Shown here one piece after another: positions 1 through 4,720 of a stretch of DNA of 5,767 bases. The notes under the pieces are model-generated. The model did no database searches and was not told the origin of the DNA. It saw only the letters and a program-made list of their open reading frames with translations. Position 1 is the first letter of the stretch. Each line of letters starts with the position of its first letter. The DNA lies in NCBI GenBank assembly GCA_019120475.1, contig DWVA01000105.1, positions 1-5,767 of the forward strand, in the 5' to 3' direction. The DNA is from Candidatus Blautia intestinipullorum. GTDB taxonomy: Bacteria > Bacillota > Clostridia > Lachnospirales > Lachnospiraceae. Both the position numbers and the translations under genes were made by a program.

Positions 1-1691
1 CCGATAGATACTGCCTTTTCAGACATCCACTCCGGAGCACATCCTACAACCGGAAGCTGATTGATCTGCAGTCCGGCGTCCTTAGCCAGAGTAGCGGCAA
101 GAACCATCATACGGGAGATATCCACGCATGATCCCATATGGAGTACCGGCGGGATATCAGCCAGCTCACAGACTCTCTTCAGACCATCGCCGCAGAGATC
201 CTTCGCGGATTTGTCCATAAGACCTGCTTTTGCAGCAGCCTGCGCGGAACATCCGGAAGCGATGATAATAATATCGTTGGCGATGCATTTTTTCATCAGC
301 TCGATATGAGCATAGTCCGGACGGATCTTCGGATTGTTGCATCCGACCATAGCTACCGCGCCGCGGATAACGCCGGAGGTGATGCACTCCAGAAGCGGTT
401 TTGTTGTTCCTGTCTCGTCTACCTGGGAGTTGGTTACGCCGTCAAGAGTTTTGATGATGGCTTCTACAGAGTAGCCGACAGTTGCTTTCTGTTTTAACTG
501 CGGGATATGTACAAGCTCCGGTTTTCTGTTCTTGAAGTTCTCGATCGCCATCTTAACGATAGCCTTTGCGTTTTCTCCTGCTGTTTTTGCGTTGAATCTG
601 ATAAATTCAGAATCAGGCATCTGAGCGATCGGAGAAGTTGTGACAAATTTTGTGTGGAAGCATTTGCTTAATGGTCCAAGAGCCGGGAAAATACACTGAA
701 CGTCTACAACGATTGCCTCGCATGCTCCTGTGAGAACCACGTTTTCCTGCTGAAGGAAGTTTCCTGCCATAGGCACGCCGCGGCGCATTGCAACTTCGTT
801 GGATGTACAGCATACGCCGGATACGGTGATTCCCTTCGCTCCCATGGATTTTGCGTAGTCGATCATTTCCTTGCTGTCCGCGTATTCGCAGATCATCTCG
901 GAAAGGCTGGGATCATGTCCGTGTACAACGATGTTTACGTTTTCCTCTACCATAACTCCAAGGTTTGCCTCAGTGTCGATTGGCTTCGGTGTTCCGAAAA
1001 GCACGTCTGAGAACTCTGTTCCCATCATGGAACCGCCCCATCCATCGGCAAGACCGCAGCGGAGAGACTGTTTTACAAGAGCTTCCGGAAGGGAGGAACA
1101 TCCCATATGAGCCATATGAAGGGAAGAAGCAACCTCACGGTCGATAGCGCGGGGCGCGATCTCGTTCTCAATGAGCTTTTCCTTCTGTCCTTCGGGCATT
1201 CTGTCCAGGAATCTCTGGTAACCGAACGGTTTACCGTATTCCATCAGACCTGTTTCAGCCATCTCATGTGCCAGATCGTAAATATCCTTGCCTTCTGTTT
1301 CCACGCCCCATTCCTTTGCGATGCGGATCAGCTTTTCAGGATCTTTTACCTTATAGTTTCCGTCTTTTTCCGCGCAGTACAGAGTATGACAGATCTCACG
1401 TCCGTGATCGGAATGTGTAGCTGCTCCGCCTGCAGTGAATTTCAGGAAGTTTCTTCCTACGATACCATGAGCGTCGCATCCGCAGATACCTCTCGGAGCC
1501 TTGGGTGTGATACGGCACGGTCCCATAGAACAGATACGGCAGCAGATACCCTTCTCTCCAAACTTGCAGTGAGGAGTCTGGTTCTTCACACGGAGCTGCC
1601 AGGAATCTGCGCCTACCTTGGCGCCGGTTTCCAACAGCCGGTTAGTGGCAGCTTCAAATTCTTCCACTGTAGTTAATTTGAATTCACTCAT
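1..1691 (-). CDS. cooS: Anaerobic Ni-Fe carbon monoxide dehydrogenase catalytic subunit (CooS/AcsA), 3' end beyond the window
   Basis: This is the catalytic subunit of nickel CO dehydrogenase, which interconverts CO and CO2 and in acetogens supplies CO to acetyl-CoA synthase. The frame is open for 563 codons from ATG 1691 to the window edge; known members have about 630-640 residues, so roughly 60-70 C-terminal residues are missing. Seen by reading the reverse strand: D-cluster Cys42 and Cys50, B-cluster Cys51, Cys54, Cys59 and Cys70, and C-cluster ligands His259 (HGHDP), Cys295 (GVCCTSNE), Cys333 (VDVQC), Cys451 (GCNNP), Cys481 (SGCSA) and Cys522 (HMGSC). The catalytic lysine is Lys559 (SEKAV). 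The spacing agrees closely with the Carboxydothermus enzyme as I recall it. The start follows AGGAGG (1698-1703) by 6 nt. Three of the four proton-relay histidines are kept (93, 96, 102); position 99 is Glu. Family assignment is near certain. The acsA role (with acetyl-CoA synthase) versus a stand-alone CODH cannot be decided here. Confidence 0.97.
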   Translation of the reverse strand, partial: MSEFKLTTVEEFEAATNRLLETGAKVGADSWQLRVKNQTPHCKFGEKGICCRICSMGPCRITPKAPRGICGCDAHGIVGRNFLKFTAGGAATHSDHGREICHTLYCAEKDGNYKVKDPEKLIRIAKEWGVETEGKDIYDLAHEMAETGLMEYGKPFGYQRFLDRMPEGQKEKLIENEIAPRAIDREVASSLHMAHMGCSSLPEALVKQSLRCGLADGWGGSMMGTEFSDVLFGTPKPIDTEANLGVMVEENVNIVVHGHDPSLSEMICEYADSKEMIDYAKSMGAKGITVSGVCCTSNEVAMRRGVPMAGNFLQQENVVLTGACEAIVVDVQCIFPALGPLSKCFHTKFVTTSPIAQMPDSEFIRFNAKTAGENAKAIVKMAIENFKNRKPELVHIPQLKQKATVGYSVEAIIKTLDGVTNSQVDETGTTKPLLECITSGVIRGAVAMVGCNNPKIRPDYAHIELMKKCIANDIIIIASGCSAQAAAKAGLMDKSAKDLCGDGLKRVCELADIPPVLHMGSCVDISRMMVLAATLAKDAGLQINQLPVVGCAPEWMSEKAVSI

Positions 1692-1709
1692 TATAGACCT
1701 CCTTTAATG

Positions 1710-1732
1710 ATACATGACTTATGTTCATGTAT
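1710..1732. promoter_or_regulatory. Perfect 8-7-8 dyad upstream of the cooS ribosome binding site
   Basis: ATACATGA (1710-1717) and TCATGTAT (1725-1732) are perfect inverted copies separated by 7 nt. The dyad sits 6 nt upstream of the cooS Shine-Dalgarno sequence and overlaps the weak -10 candidate. It could be an operator or an RNA stem in the leader. I do not recognise the motif as a named regulator's site. Confidence 0.3.
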
Positions 1733-1810
1733 TTTCCCTTTTGAATTTTTTATCAATAACCCCGCAGACAGAACCCATCCCCGCCCATGGGTTATTCTCG
1801 TGCAAAAGCG

Positions 1811-1829
1811 GCCGGAATAAATTTCCGGC
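1811..1829 (-). terminator. Second hairpin between cooC and cooS, weak terminator candidate
   Basis: GCCGGAA and TTCCGGC pair perfectly over 7 bp around a 5-nt loop. On the minus strand the stem is followed by CGCTTTTGC, a run of only four T. It lies 8 nt beyond the first hairpin, so the two form a tandem pair. Partial termination is possible but not proven by sequence. Confidence 0.3.
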
Positions 1830-1837
1830 GCGAAGAG

Positions 1838-1861
1838 CCCTTGCCGTCTGATCGGCAAGGG
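1838..1861 (-). terminator. Hairpin just downstream of cooC, possible partial terminator or processing stem
   Basis: CCCTTGCCG and CGGCAAGGG form a perfect 9-bp stem with a 6-nt loop, beginning 6 nt after the cooC stop codon. In the direction of cooC transcription it is followed by CTCTTCGC and not by a clean U-run, so it is a poor classical terminator. It could instead protect the 3' end of the upstream transcript or lower read-through into cooS. Confidence 0.4.
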
Positions 1862-1867
1862 TCACTC

Positions 1868-2638
1868 TTACAGATTCAGTTTATCTACAATTTTTCTAAG
1901 CGCCTGCTTCACAGGATTATCCTCCGGCAGAGAAACCGTCGGGCGTCCCTCGCAGTCGTATTCGTAAACCGTCTCGTCCTGGGGTACCACTCCCAGAAGA
2001 TTCAGTCCCTGATTTGCGATCTCCTCCTGGATCCCTGGATTCAGTTCGCCTCCCGGCGCGCGGTTGACGATCAGTCCCACAGTTGACGGATGCATATCGC
2101 ATTCTTCAATAAGTCTGGCGATTCTGCCTACCGCCTGGATTCCTCTTCTGGAACAGTCGCTTACCAGGATCGCCGTCTGCATTGTGGGAAGCACGCCGCG
2201 GCTGATATGTTCCATTCCCGCCTCGTTGTCCACCACAAAATACGGATAATTGTTCTGATATTTGGCAAGCTGGGCCTGGAGAAGTCCGTTCACATAACAG
2301 TAACATCCCTTCCCCTGGGTTCTTCCCATCACAAGCAGGTCGAAGTCGTCGTCCTCGATCAGAGCGTCCTCAAAACGCAGCTCCGCATAGTCCGCCTTTG
2401 ACATTCCTGCCGGGATCGGGCTCTTCTGAGCCATTTCCGCCTGAGCGATCTCCTCGCGGACATCTCCCAGCGTTGTCTCCACCTTTACGCCCAGAACCTC
2501 ATTCAGATTTGAATTCGCGTCCGCATCCACCGCAAGGACAGGACCCTTGCCCTGCTCGCAGAGATACTGGATCAGCATTCCGCACAAAGTTGTTTTCCCT
2601 ACGCCGCCTTTTCCGGCGACAGCGATCACATGTGCCAT
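1868..2638 (-). CDS. cooC: CooC, nickel-insertion ATPase for CO dehydrogenase
   Basis: This 256-residue protein is a MinD/ParA-type P-loop ATPase that helps insert nickel into the C-cluster of CO dehydrogenase in the cytoplasm. The deviant Walker A motif GKGGVGKTT spans residues 9-17, with signature Lys10 and catalytic Lys15. DADAN at 38-42 is the switch I region, and VDNEAGMEH is the Walker B/switch II part. The CooC-specific Cys-X-Cys is present as Cys112-Tyr-Cys114; in characterised CooC proteins this pair binds nickel and bridges the dimer. The ATG at 2638 follows AGGAGG (2645-2650) by 6 nt. The gene stands 77 nt after cooT and 176 nt before cooS, the CODH it presumably serves. CooC and AcsF are close relatives, so a role on the acetyl-CoA synthase side is a less likely alternative. 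Confidence 0.94.
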   Translation of the reverse strand: MAHVIAVAGKGGVGKTTLCGMLIQYLCEQGKGPVLAVDADANSNLNEVLGVKVETTLGDVREEIAQAEMAQKSPIPAGMSKADYAELRFEDALIEDDDFDLLVMGRTQGKGCYCYVNGLLQAQLAKYQNNYPYFVVDNEAGMEHISRGVLPTMQTAILVSDCSRRGIQAVGRIARLIEECDMHPSTVGLIVNRAPGGELNPGIQEEIANQGLNLLGVVPQDETVYEYDCEGRPTVSLPEDNPVKQALRKIVDKLNL

Positions 2639-2715
2639 ATAAAGCCTCCTAAATCAAGTAATCATTGCTCCTGTCCGGTGCGGGCAGAAGCCTCTGTATC
2701 CCGCCGTAAATCTTA

Positions 2716-2898
2716 TCAGTCGCAGCACAGCTTTACAATGCTGTTTGCAAGATCCACCATAAGAATACGTCCTTCTACGATCCTCTCGTCGCCCATGATG
2801 TCGCGGAGAATGATCTTTTCCCCATCCACATCGATCCGGCTGACATTCTTGAAAATCACAGAATCGTCGCTTTCTTTATAAACCGTTGCAAGACACAT
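2716..2898 (-). CDS. cooT: CooT-family small nickel-binding protein
   Basis: This is a 60-residue protein beginning MCLATVY, the hallmark of the CooT family. In Rhodospirillum rubrum CooT is a nickel-binding homodimer in which Cys2 is essential, and it contributes to CODH maturation. I chose ATG 2898 because AGGAGG (2907-2912) precedes it by 8 nt and because it places Cys at position 2. An in-frame GTG at 2907 would add three residues, but it overlaps the Shine-Dalgarno sequence. The rest alternates short beta-strand-like stretches (VIFKNVSRIDV, KIILRDIM, RILMVDL), consistent with a small barrel. The C-terminus ends Cys58-Cys59-Asp60, which could be extra metal ligands. It lies between the His-rich protein (31 nt upstream) and cooC (77 nt downstream). 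Members of this family have also been annotated as predicted RNA-binding proteins. Confidence 0.88.
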   Translation of the reverse strand: MCLATVYKESDDSVIFKNVSRIDVDGEKIILRDIMGDERIVEGRILMVDLANSIVKLCCD

Positions 2899-2929
2899 TA
2901 CTGTCACCTCCTGAAGTCTGTCTGCCTAG

Positions 2930-3259
2930 TCATTTCAGTTCTTCTTTTACAAGTGTCAGTGCAAGCCCCAGACGCATATTTCCCTTCTGGAAATCCGCCA
3001 CAGCTTCTTTGATCGTCTTAGCCGCGGCAGAAAGTTCCATTTTCTCAAGGTTTTCTGCCATCTGATCCAGTTCCTTGGCATGGTGTTCGTTATGCTGGAG
3101 CATGTATGTCAGAAGGGCCACTGTTTCATTTTTGCAGTCGCCGCCCTGGCAGGAACCGCAGTGTTCATGAGAGTGATTCCCGCAGCCTTCTCCATGGCTG
3201 TGGTCATGCTCATGTCCATGCTGAACCGGATTGCCGTTTTCGTCTTTAATAAGATGCAT
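2930..3259 (-). CDS. His/Cys-rich small protein, candidate CooJ-like nickel chaperone
   Basis: This 109-residue protein has no family I can name with certainty. Residues 14-42 are metal-binding in character: His at 14, 16, 18, 20, 22, 29, 31 and 33, and Cys at 26, 34, 37 and 42. A charged, probably all-helical domain follows from about residue 45 to the end, opening with a HNEHH cluster (His56, 59, 60). There is no signal peptide or membrane segment, so it should be cytoplasmic. The ATG at 3259 follows AAGGAG (3267-3272) by 7 nt. It is the first gene of the cluster, 31 nt before cooT, upstream of cooC and cooS. R. rubrum CooJ is a small nickel chaperone of similar size with its His-rich stretch at the C-terminus; here that stretch is N-terminal. 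A nickel store or chaperone role is inferred from composition and context. Zinc or cobalt handling is an alternative. Confidence 0.85.
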   Translation of the reverse strand: MHLIKDENGNPVQHGHEHDHSHGEGCGNHSHEHCGSCQGGDCKNETVALLTYMLQHNEHHAKELDQMAENLEKMELSAAAKTIKEAVADFQKGNMRLGLALTLVKEELK

Positions 3260-3273
3260 TGTTCTTCTCCTTT

Positions 3274-3297
3274 CTCCGGCGTTTCAGTCAGCCGGAG
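3274..3297 (-). promoter_or_regulatory. Leader hairpin abutting the ribosome binding site of the His-rich protein
   Basis: CTCCGGC (3274-3280) and GCCGGAG (3291-3297) form a 7-bp stem with a 10-nt loop. On the transcript the stem ends one nucleotide before the AAGGAG Shine-Dalgarno sequence, so its folding or a competing fold could influence translation of the first gene. Control by a ligand is not shown by the sequence. Confidence 0.35.
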
Positions 3298-3344
3298 GCT
3301 GTATTTATATCCATATCCCGGCATCTGGCCTTAAGCTGTCTTTT

Positions 3345-3357
3345 CTGTACTGTACAG
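3345..3357. promoter_or_regulatory. 13-bp odd palindrome CTGTACTGTACAG in the coo leader
   Basis: CTGTAC and GTACAG flank a single central base, giving a perfect 6-1-6 palindrome about 60 nt downstream of the inferred start site of the proximal coo promoter. It could be an operator for a dimeric repressor. I do not recognise the regulator, and its position in the transcribed leader leaves an RNA role open. Confidence 0.25.
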
Positions 3358-3423
3358 GCCGGAAATATTTTTTGCAAAAGTAAAAAAGTGCATAGTTATG
3401 ACAAGAAATTATCAATTATAGAT

Positions 3424-3452
3424 ATTATACATCTTTCTTCTTTTTTTATCAA
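3424..3452 (-). promoter_or_regulatory. Strong vegetative promoter candidate for the coo cluster (proximal)
   Basis: On the minus strand a -35 box TTGATA (3452-3447) and a perfect -10 box TATAAT (3429-3424) are separated by exactly 17 nt. Transcription would begin near 3416, leaving a leader of roughly 155 nt before the His-rich protein. A second TATAAT follows at 3420-3415 but lacks a -35 box. This is the best promoter match in the window. Confidence 0.65.
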
Positions 3453-3467
3453 GAAAATATTGATAAA
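3445..3467. promoter_or_regulatory. Perfect 8-7-8 dyad overlapping the -35 box of the coo promoter
   Basis: TTTATCAA (3445-3452) and TTGATAAA (3460-3467) are perfect inverted copies separated by 7 nt. One arm covers the -35 hexamer, so a protein bound here would affect promoter use. The half-sites face opposite to the FNR/CRP arrangement TTGAT-N4-ATCAA, so FNR is not a good match. The regulator is unknown. Confidence 0.4.
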
Positions 3468-3542
3468 TTCATAATAAAAAGCACTGAAAAAGCCTTCTTT
3501 TATTTCCGGATATTTGTTATATTTTTCCCTGGCCGGAAATAA

Positions 3543-3560
3543 TTGTTACTATTATAACAA
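3543..3560. promoter_or_regulatory. Rex-like operator
   Basis: The 18-bp sequence TTGTTACTATTATAACAA matches the established Rex consensus TTGTTAANNNNTTAACAA at every fixed position except the two innermost ones. The arms ATTGTTA and TAACAAT (3542-3548 and 3555-3561) are perfectly inverted. Rex represses target genes when NADH/NAD+ is low. The site overlaps an extended -10 element on the minus strand, which is where a repressor would block the coo cluster. The match is seen directly; the regulation is inferred. Confidence 0.5.
3551..3559 (-). promoter_or_regulatory. Extended -10 promoter element (distal coo promoter candidate)
   Basis: The minus strand reads TGTTATAAT, a perfect TG-N-TATAAT extended -10 box. 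No good -35 box lies 16-18 nt upstream, which is tolerated by extended -10 promoters. The start would be near 3544, giving a leader of about 285 nt ahead of the His-rich protein. It lies entirely inside the Rex-like operator. Confidence 0.4.
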
Positions 3561-3600
3561 TAATGTCTTTTTCTTAACATACATTCCGCCTTTCCGGTTC

Positions 3601-3627
3601 TCCGGAGGCTTCCGGATTCATTTTTTT
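3601..3627 (+). terminator. Weak terminator-like hairpin followed by seven T
   Basis: TCCGGA, GGCT and TCCGGA form a 6-bp stem with a 4-nt loop, followed after TTCA by a run of seven T (3621-3627). The short stem and the gap before the T-run make it weak. No plus-strand gene lies upstream in the window, so if active it would only insulate the aldo/keto reductase gene. Confidence 0.25.
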
Positions 3628-3700
3628 ACCTGGAGATTACATCTCATAGAAGTTCGTAGTAATTTTTTAATAAAAATGATGTTCTTCCTTCATACTTTTA

Positions 3701-3709
3701 TGGTATAAT
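3701..3709 (+). promoter_or_regulatory. Extended -10 promoter of the aldo/keto reductase gene
   Basis: TGGTATAAT is a perfect TG-N-TATAAT extended -10 element. No convincing -35 box is present at 16-18 nt. Transcription would start near 3716, leaving a leader of about 98 nt before the TTG start codon. Confidence 0.6.
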
Positions 3710-3813
3710 GTCCAATATATGGGCAGATGCTGCGTTTTCTGCATCTAAAATTGCAGTATCTCTTATCGAAGGAACGGTTTTATAAGAACCGGATACAACA
3801 AGGAGGAACTATC

Positions 3814-4641
3814 TTGACAACTGCAGTATTTTTAAATAACGACAGAAAAATGCCTCTTCTGGGTTTAGGTGTCTATAAAGCAACCGGAGAAAACGAAGCG
3901 GAAAATGCCATCATCCACGCGGTTAAATGCGGATACCGCATGATCGATACGGCATCGGTCTATAAGAACGAAGAAAACGTAGGCCGCGGCATTGCAAAGT
4001 GCGGCATTCCCAGAAAAGATCTTTTTATCACAACAAAAATCTGGAACAACGCCCAGCGTCTCGGAGATGTGGAGGGAGCTTTTCAGCGAAGCCTGGACCG
4101 TCTCGGTCTGGACTACATTGATCTCTATCTCATCCACTGGCCTGTACCCGGATGTTATCTGAGCACCTGGAAAGAAATGGAAAAGATCTTAAGCTCCGGA
4201 AGGGCGCTTTCCATCGGCGTCAGTAATTTTGAGATCCGTCATCTGGAAGAGCTCCGCAAAGTTTCCGGCATCGTCCCGGCGGTGAACCAGATCGAATGTC
4301 ATCCGCTCTGTTATCCCAAAGAGCTGATCACCTACTGCCAGGAAAACGGGATCCAGGTTCAGGCTTACGCTCCCCTGGCCAGAGGCGCGTATCTGGACAA
4401 CGATATTTTCTGCGTGCTGGGAACCAAATATGCCCGGACTCCCGCCCAGATCGGCCTCCGCTGGGCTGTACAGAAAGGGATCTCTGTTATCCCCAAGTCC
4501 GTCCATCCCGACAGGATCGAATCCAACGGGAACATTTTTGACTTTTCCATAGACCAGGAAGACATGGATCTTCTGGATACCCTTAACGAGGATTTCCACA
4601 GTTCTCACGTACCCGAAGACCTGCAGGGTGTGATCCTGTAA
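3814..4641 (+). CDS. Aldo/keto reductase, 2,5-diketo-D-gluconate reductase-like
   Basis: This 275-residue cytoplasmic NAD(P)H-dependent oxidoreductase belongs to the (beta/alpha)8-barrel aldo/keto reductases, which reduce aldehydes and ketones to alcohols. The catalytic tetrad is complete: Asp45, Tyr50, Lys75 and His108 (IHWP). Also seen are GVSNF at 135-139, NQIECHP at 158-164, and the cofactor segment IPKS at 226-229 with Arg234 and Asn238, which in relatives contacts the NADPH 2'-phosphate. The length is normal for the AKR5-type bacterial group. I chose the TTG at 3814 because AAGGAGG (3800-3806) lies 7 nt upstream and the first residues TTAVFLNNDRKMPLLGLG match the family's start. An upstream in-frame ATG at 3727 adds 29 residues with no family resemblance and no Shine-Dalgarno. 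The gene appears monocistronic, and its substrate cannot be read from sequence. Confidence 0.93.
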   Translation: MTTAVFLNNDRKMPLLGLGVYKATGENEAENAIIHAVKCGYRMIDTASVYKNEENVGRGIAKCGIPRKDLFITTKIWNNAQRLGDVEGAFQRSLDRLGLDYIDLYLIHWPVPGCYLSTWKEMEKILSSGRALSIGVSNFEIRHLEELRKVSGIVPAVNQIECHPLCYPKELITYCQENGIQVQAYAPLARGAYLDNDIFCVLGTKYARTPAQIGLRWAVQKGISVIPKSVHPDRIESNGNIFDFSIDQEDMDLLDTLNEDFHSSHVPEDLQGVIL

Positions 4642-4655
4642 ATCTTAACCGGCGC

Positions 4656-4679
4656 CTGCTTGTACTTTCGAACAAGCAG
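4656..4679 (+). terminator. Accessory hairpin after the aldo/keto reductase gene
   Basis: CTGCTTGT (4656-4663) and ACAAGCAG (4672-4679) form a perfect 8-bp stem around an 8-nt loop, 14 nt after the stop codon. No T-run follows, so it is probably a transcript-stabilising stem ahead of the real terminator and not a terminator itself. Confidence 0.35.
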
Positions 4680-4683
4680 CATC

Positions 4684-4720
4684 GAAAATCCCCGGCCGAA
4701 AAGCCGGGGATTTTCTTTCT
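4684..4720. terminator. Bidirectional intrinsic terminator shared by the convergent reductase and gpsA genes
   Basis: GAAAATCCCCGGC (4684-4696) and GCCGGGGATTTTC (4703-4715) make a perfect 13-bp stem with a 6-nt loop. The A/T ends of the stem supply a U-rich 3' tail in both directions: ATTTTCTTTCT on the plus strand and ATTTTCG on the minus strand. The stem starts 4 nt after the gpsA stop codon, so it must serve gpsA as well as the reductase gene. Confidence 0.88.

Larger units (their letters stand above)
1692..1867 (-). promoter_or_regulatory. cooC-cooS intergenic region with several inverted repeats
   Basis: This 176-nt gap separates two genes that would otherwise form one operon. Reading toward cooS it contains a 9-bp perfect hairpin (1838-1861), a 7-bp hairpin followed by CTTTTG (1811-1829), two mutually exclusive stems (1787-1793 with 1772-1778, or 1789-1796 with 1755-1762), a weak possible promoter (TTGATA at 1756-1751, 17 nt, AATACA at 1733-1728) and an 8-7-8 dyad (1710-1732). 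The hairpins are directly visible. A role in attenuation, RNA processing or a separate cooS promoter is inference. Confidence 0.4.
3260..3813. other. AT-rich regulatory region between the coo cluster and the aldo/keto reductase gene
   Basis: About 550 nt without a convincing gene separate the divergent coo cluster and aldo/keto reductase gene. Short open frames here lack ribosome binding sites and recognisable protein features. The stretch contains the two coo promoter candidates, the Rex-like operator, the 8-7-8 dyad, a 13-bp odd palindrome (3345-3357), a leader hairpin (3274-3297), a possible terminator (3601-3627), repeats of GGCCGGAAATA, and the promoter and leader of the reductase gene. 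I saw no tRNA or known riboswitch. Confidence 0.6.

Noticed and set aside
1107..1676. Plus-strand open frame of 189 codons opposite cooS
   Set aside because: It lies wholly antisense to cooS, whose cluster-ligand motifs are intact. It has no ribosome binding site and no recognisable protein features.
2656..2672. Three-codon micro-ORF with GGAG between cooT and cooC (ATG ATT ACT TGA on the minus strand)
   Set aside because: Too short to distinguish from chance; no conserved peptide or attenuator structure is visible.
3445..3467. FNR/CRP-type box
   Set aside because: The half-sites are everted (ATCAA first, TTGAT second) with 7 nt between arms, whereas FNR sites read TTGAT-N4-ATCAA.
3514..3708. 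Plus-strand 64-codon frame in the regulatory region
   Set aside because: It is Phe/Tyr/Asn-rich as expected from AT-rich noncoding DNA, has no Shine-Dalgarno sequence and covers the Rex-like site.
4189..4608. Minus-strand open frame of 139 codons inside the aldo/keto reductase gene
   Set aside because: Antisense shadow of a gene with all catalytic residues in place; no ribosome binding site or family resemblance.
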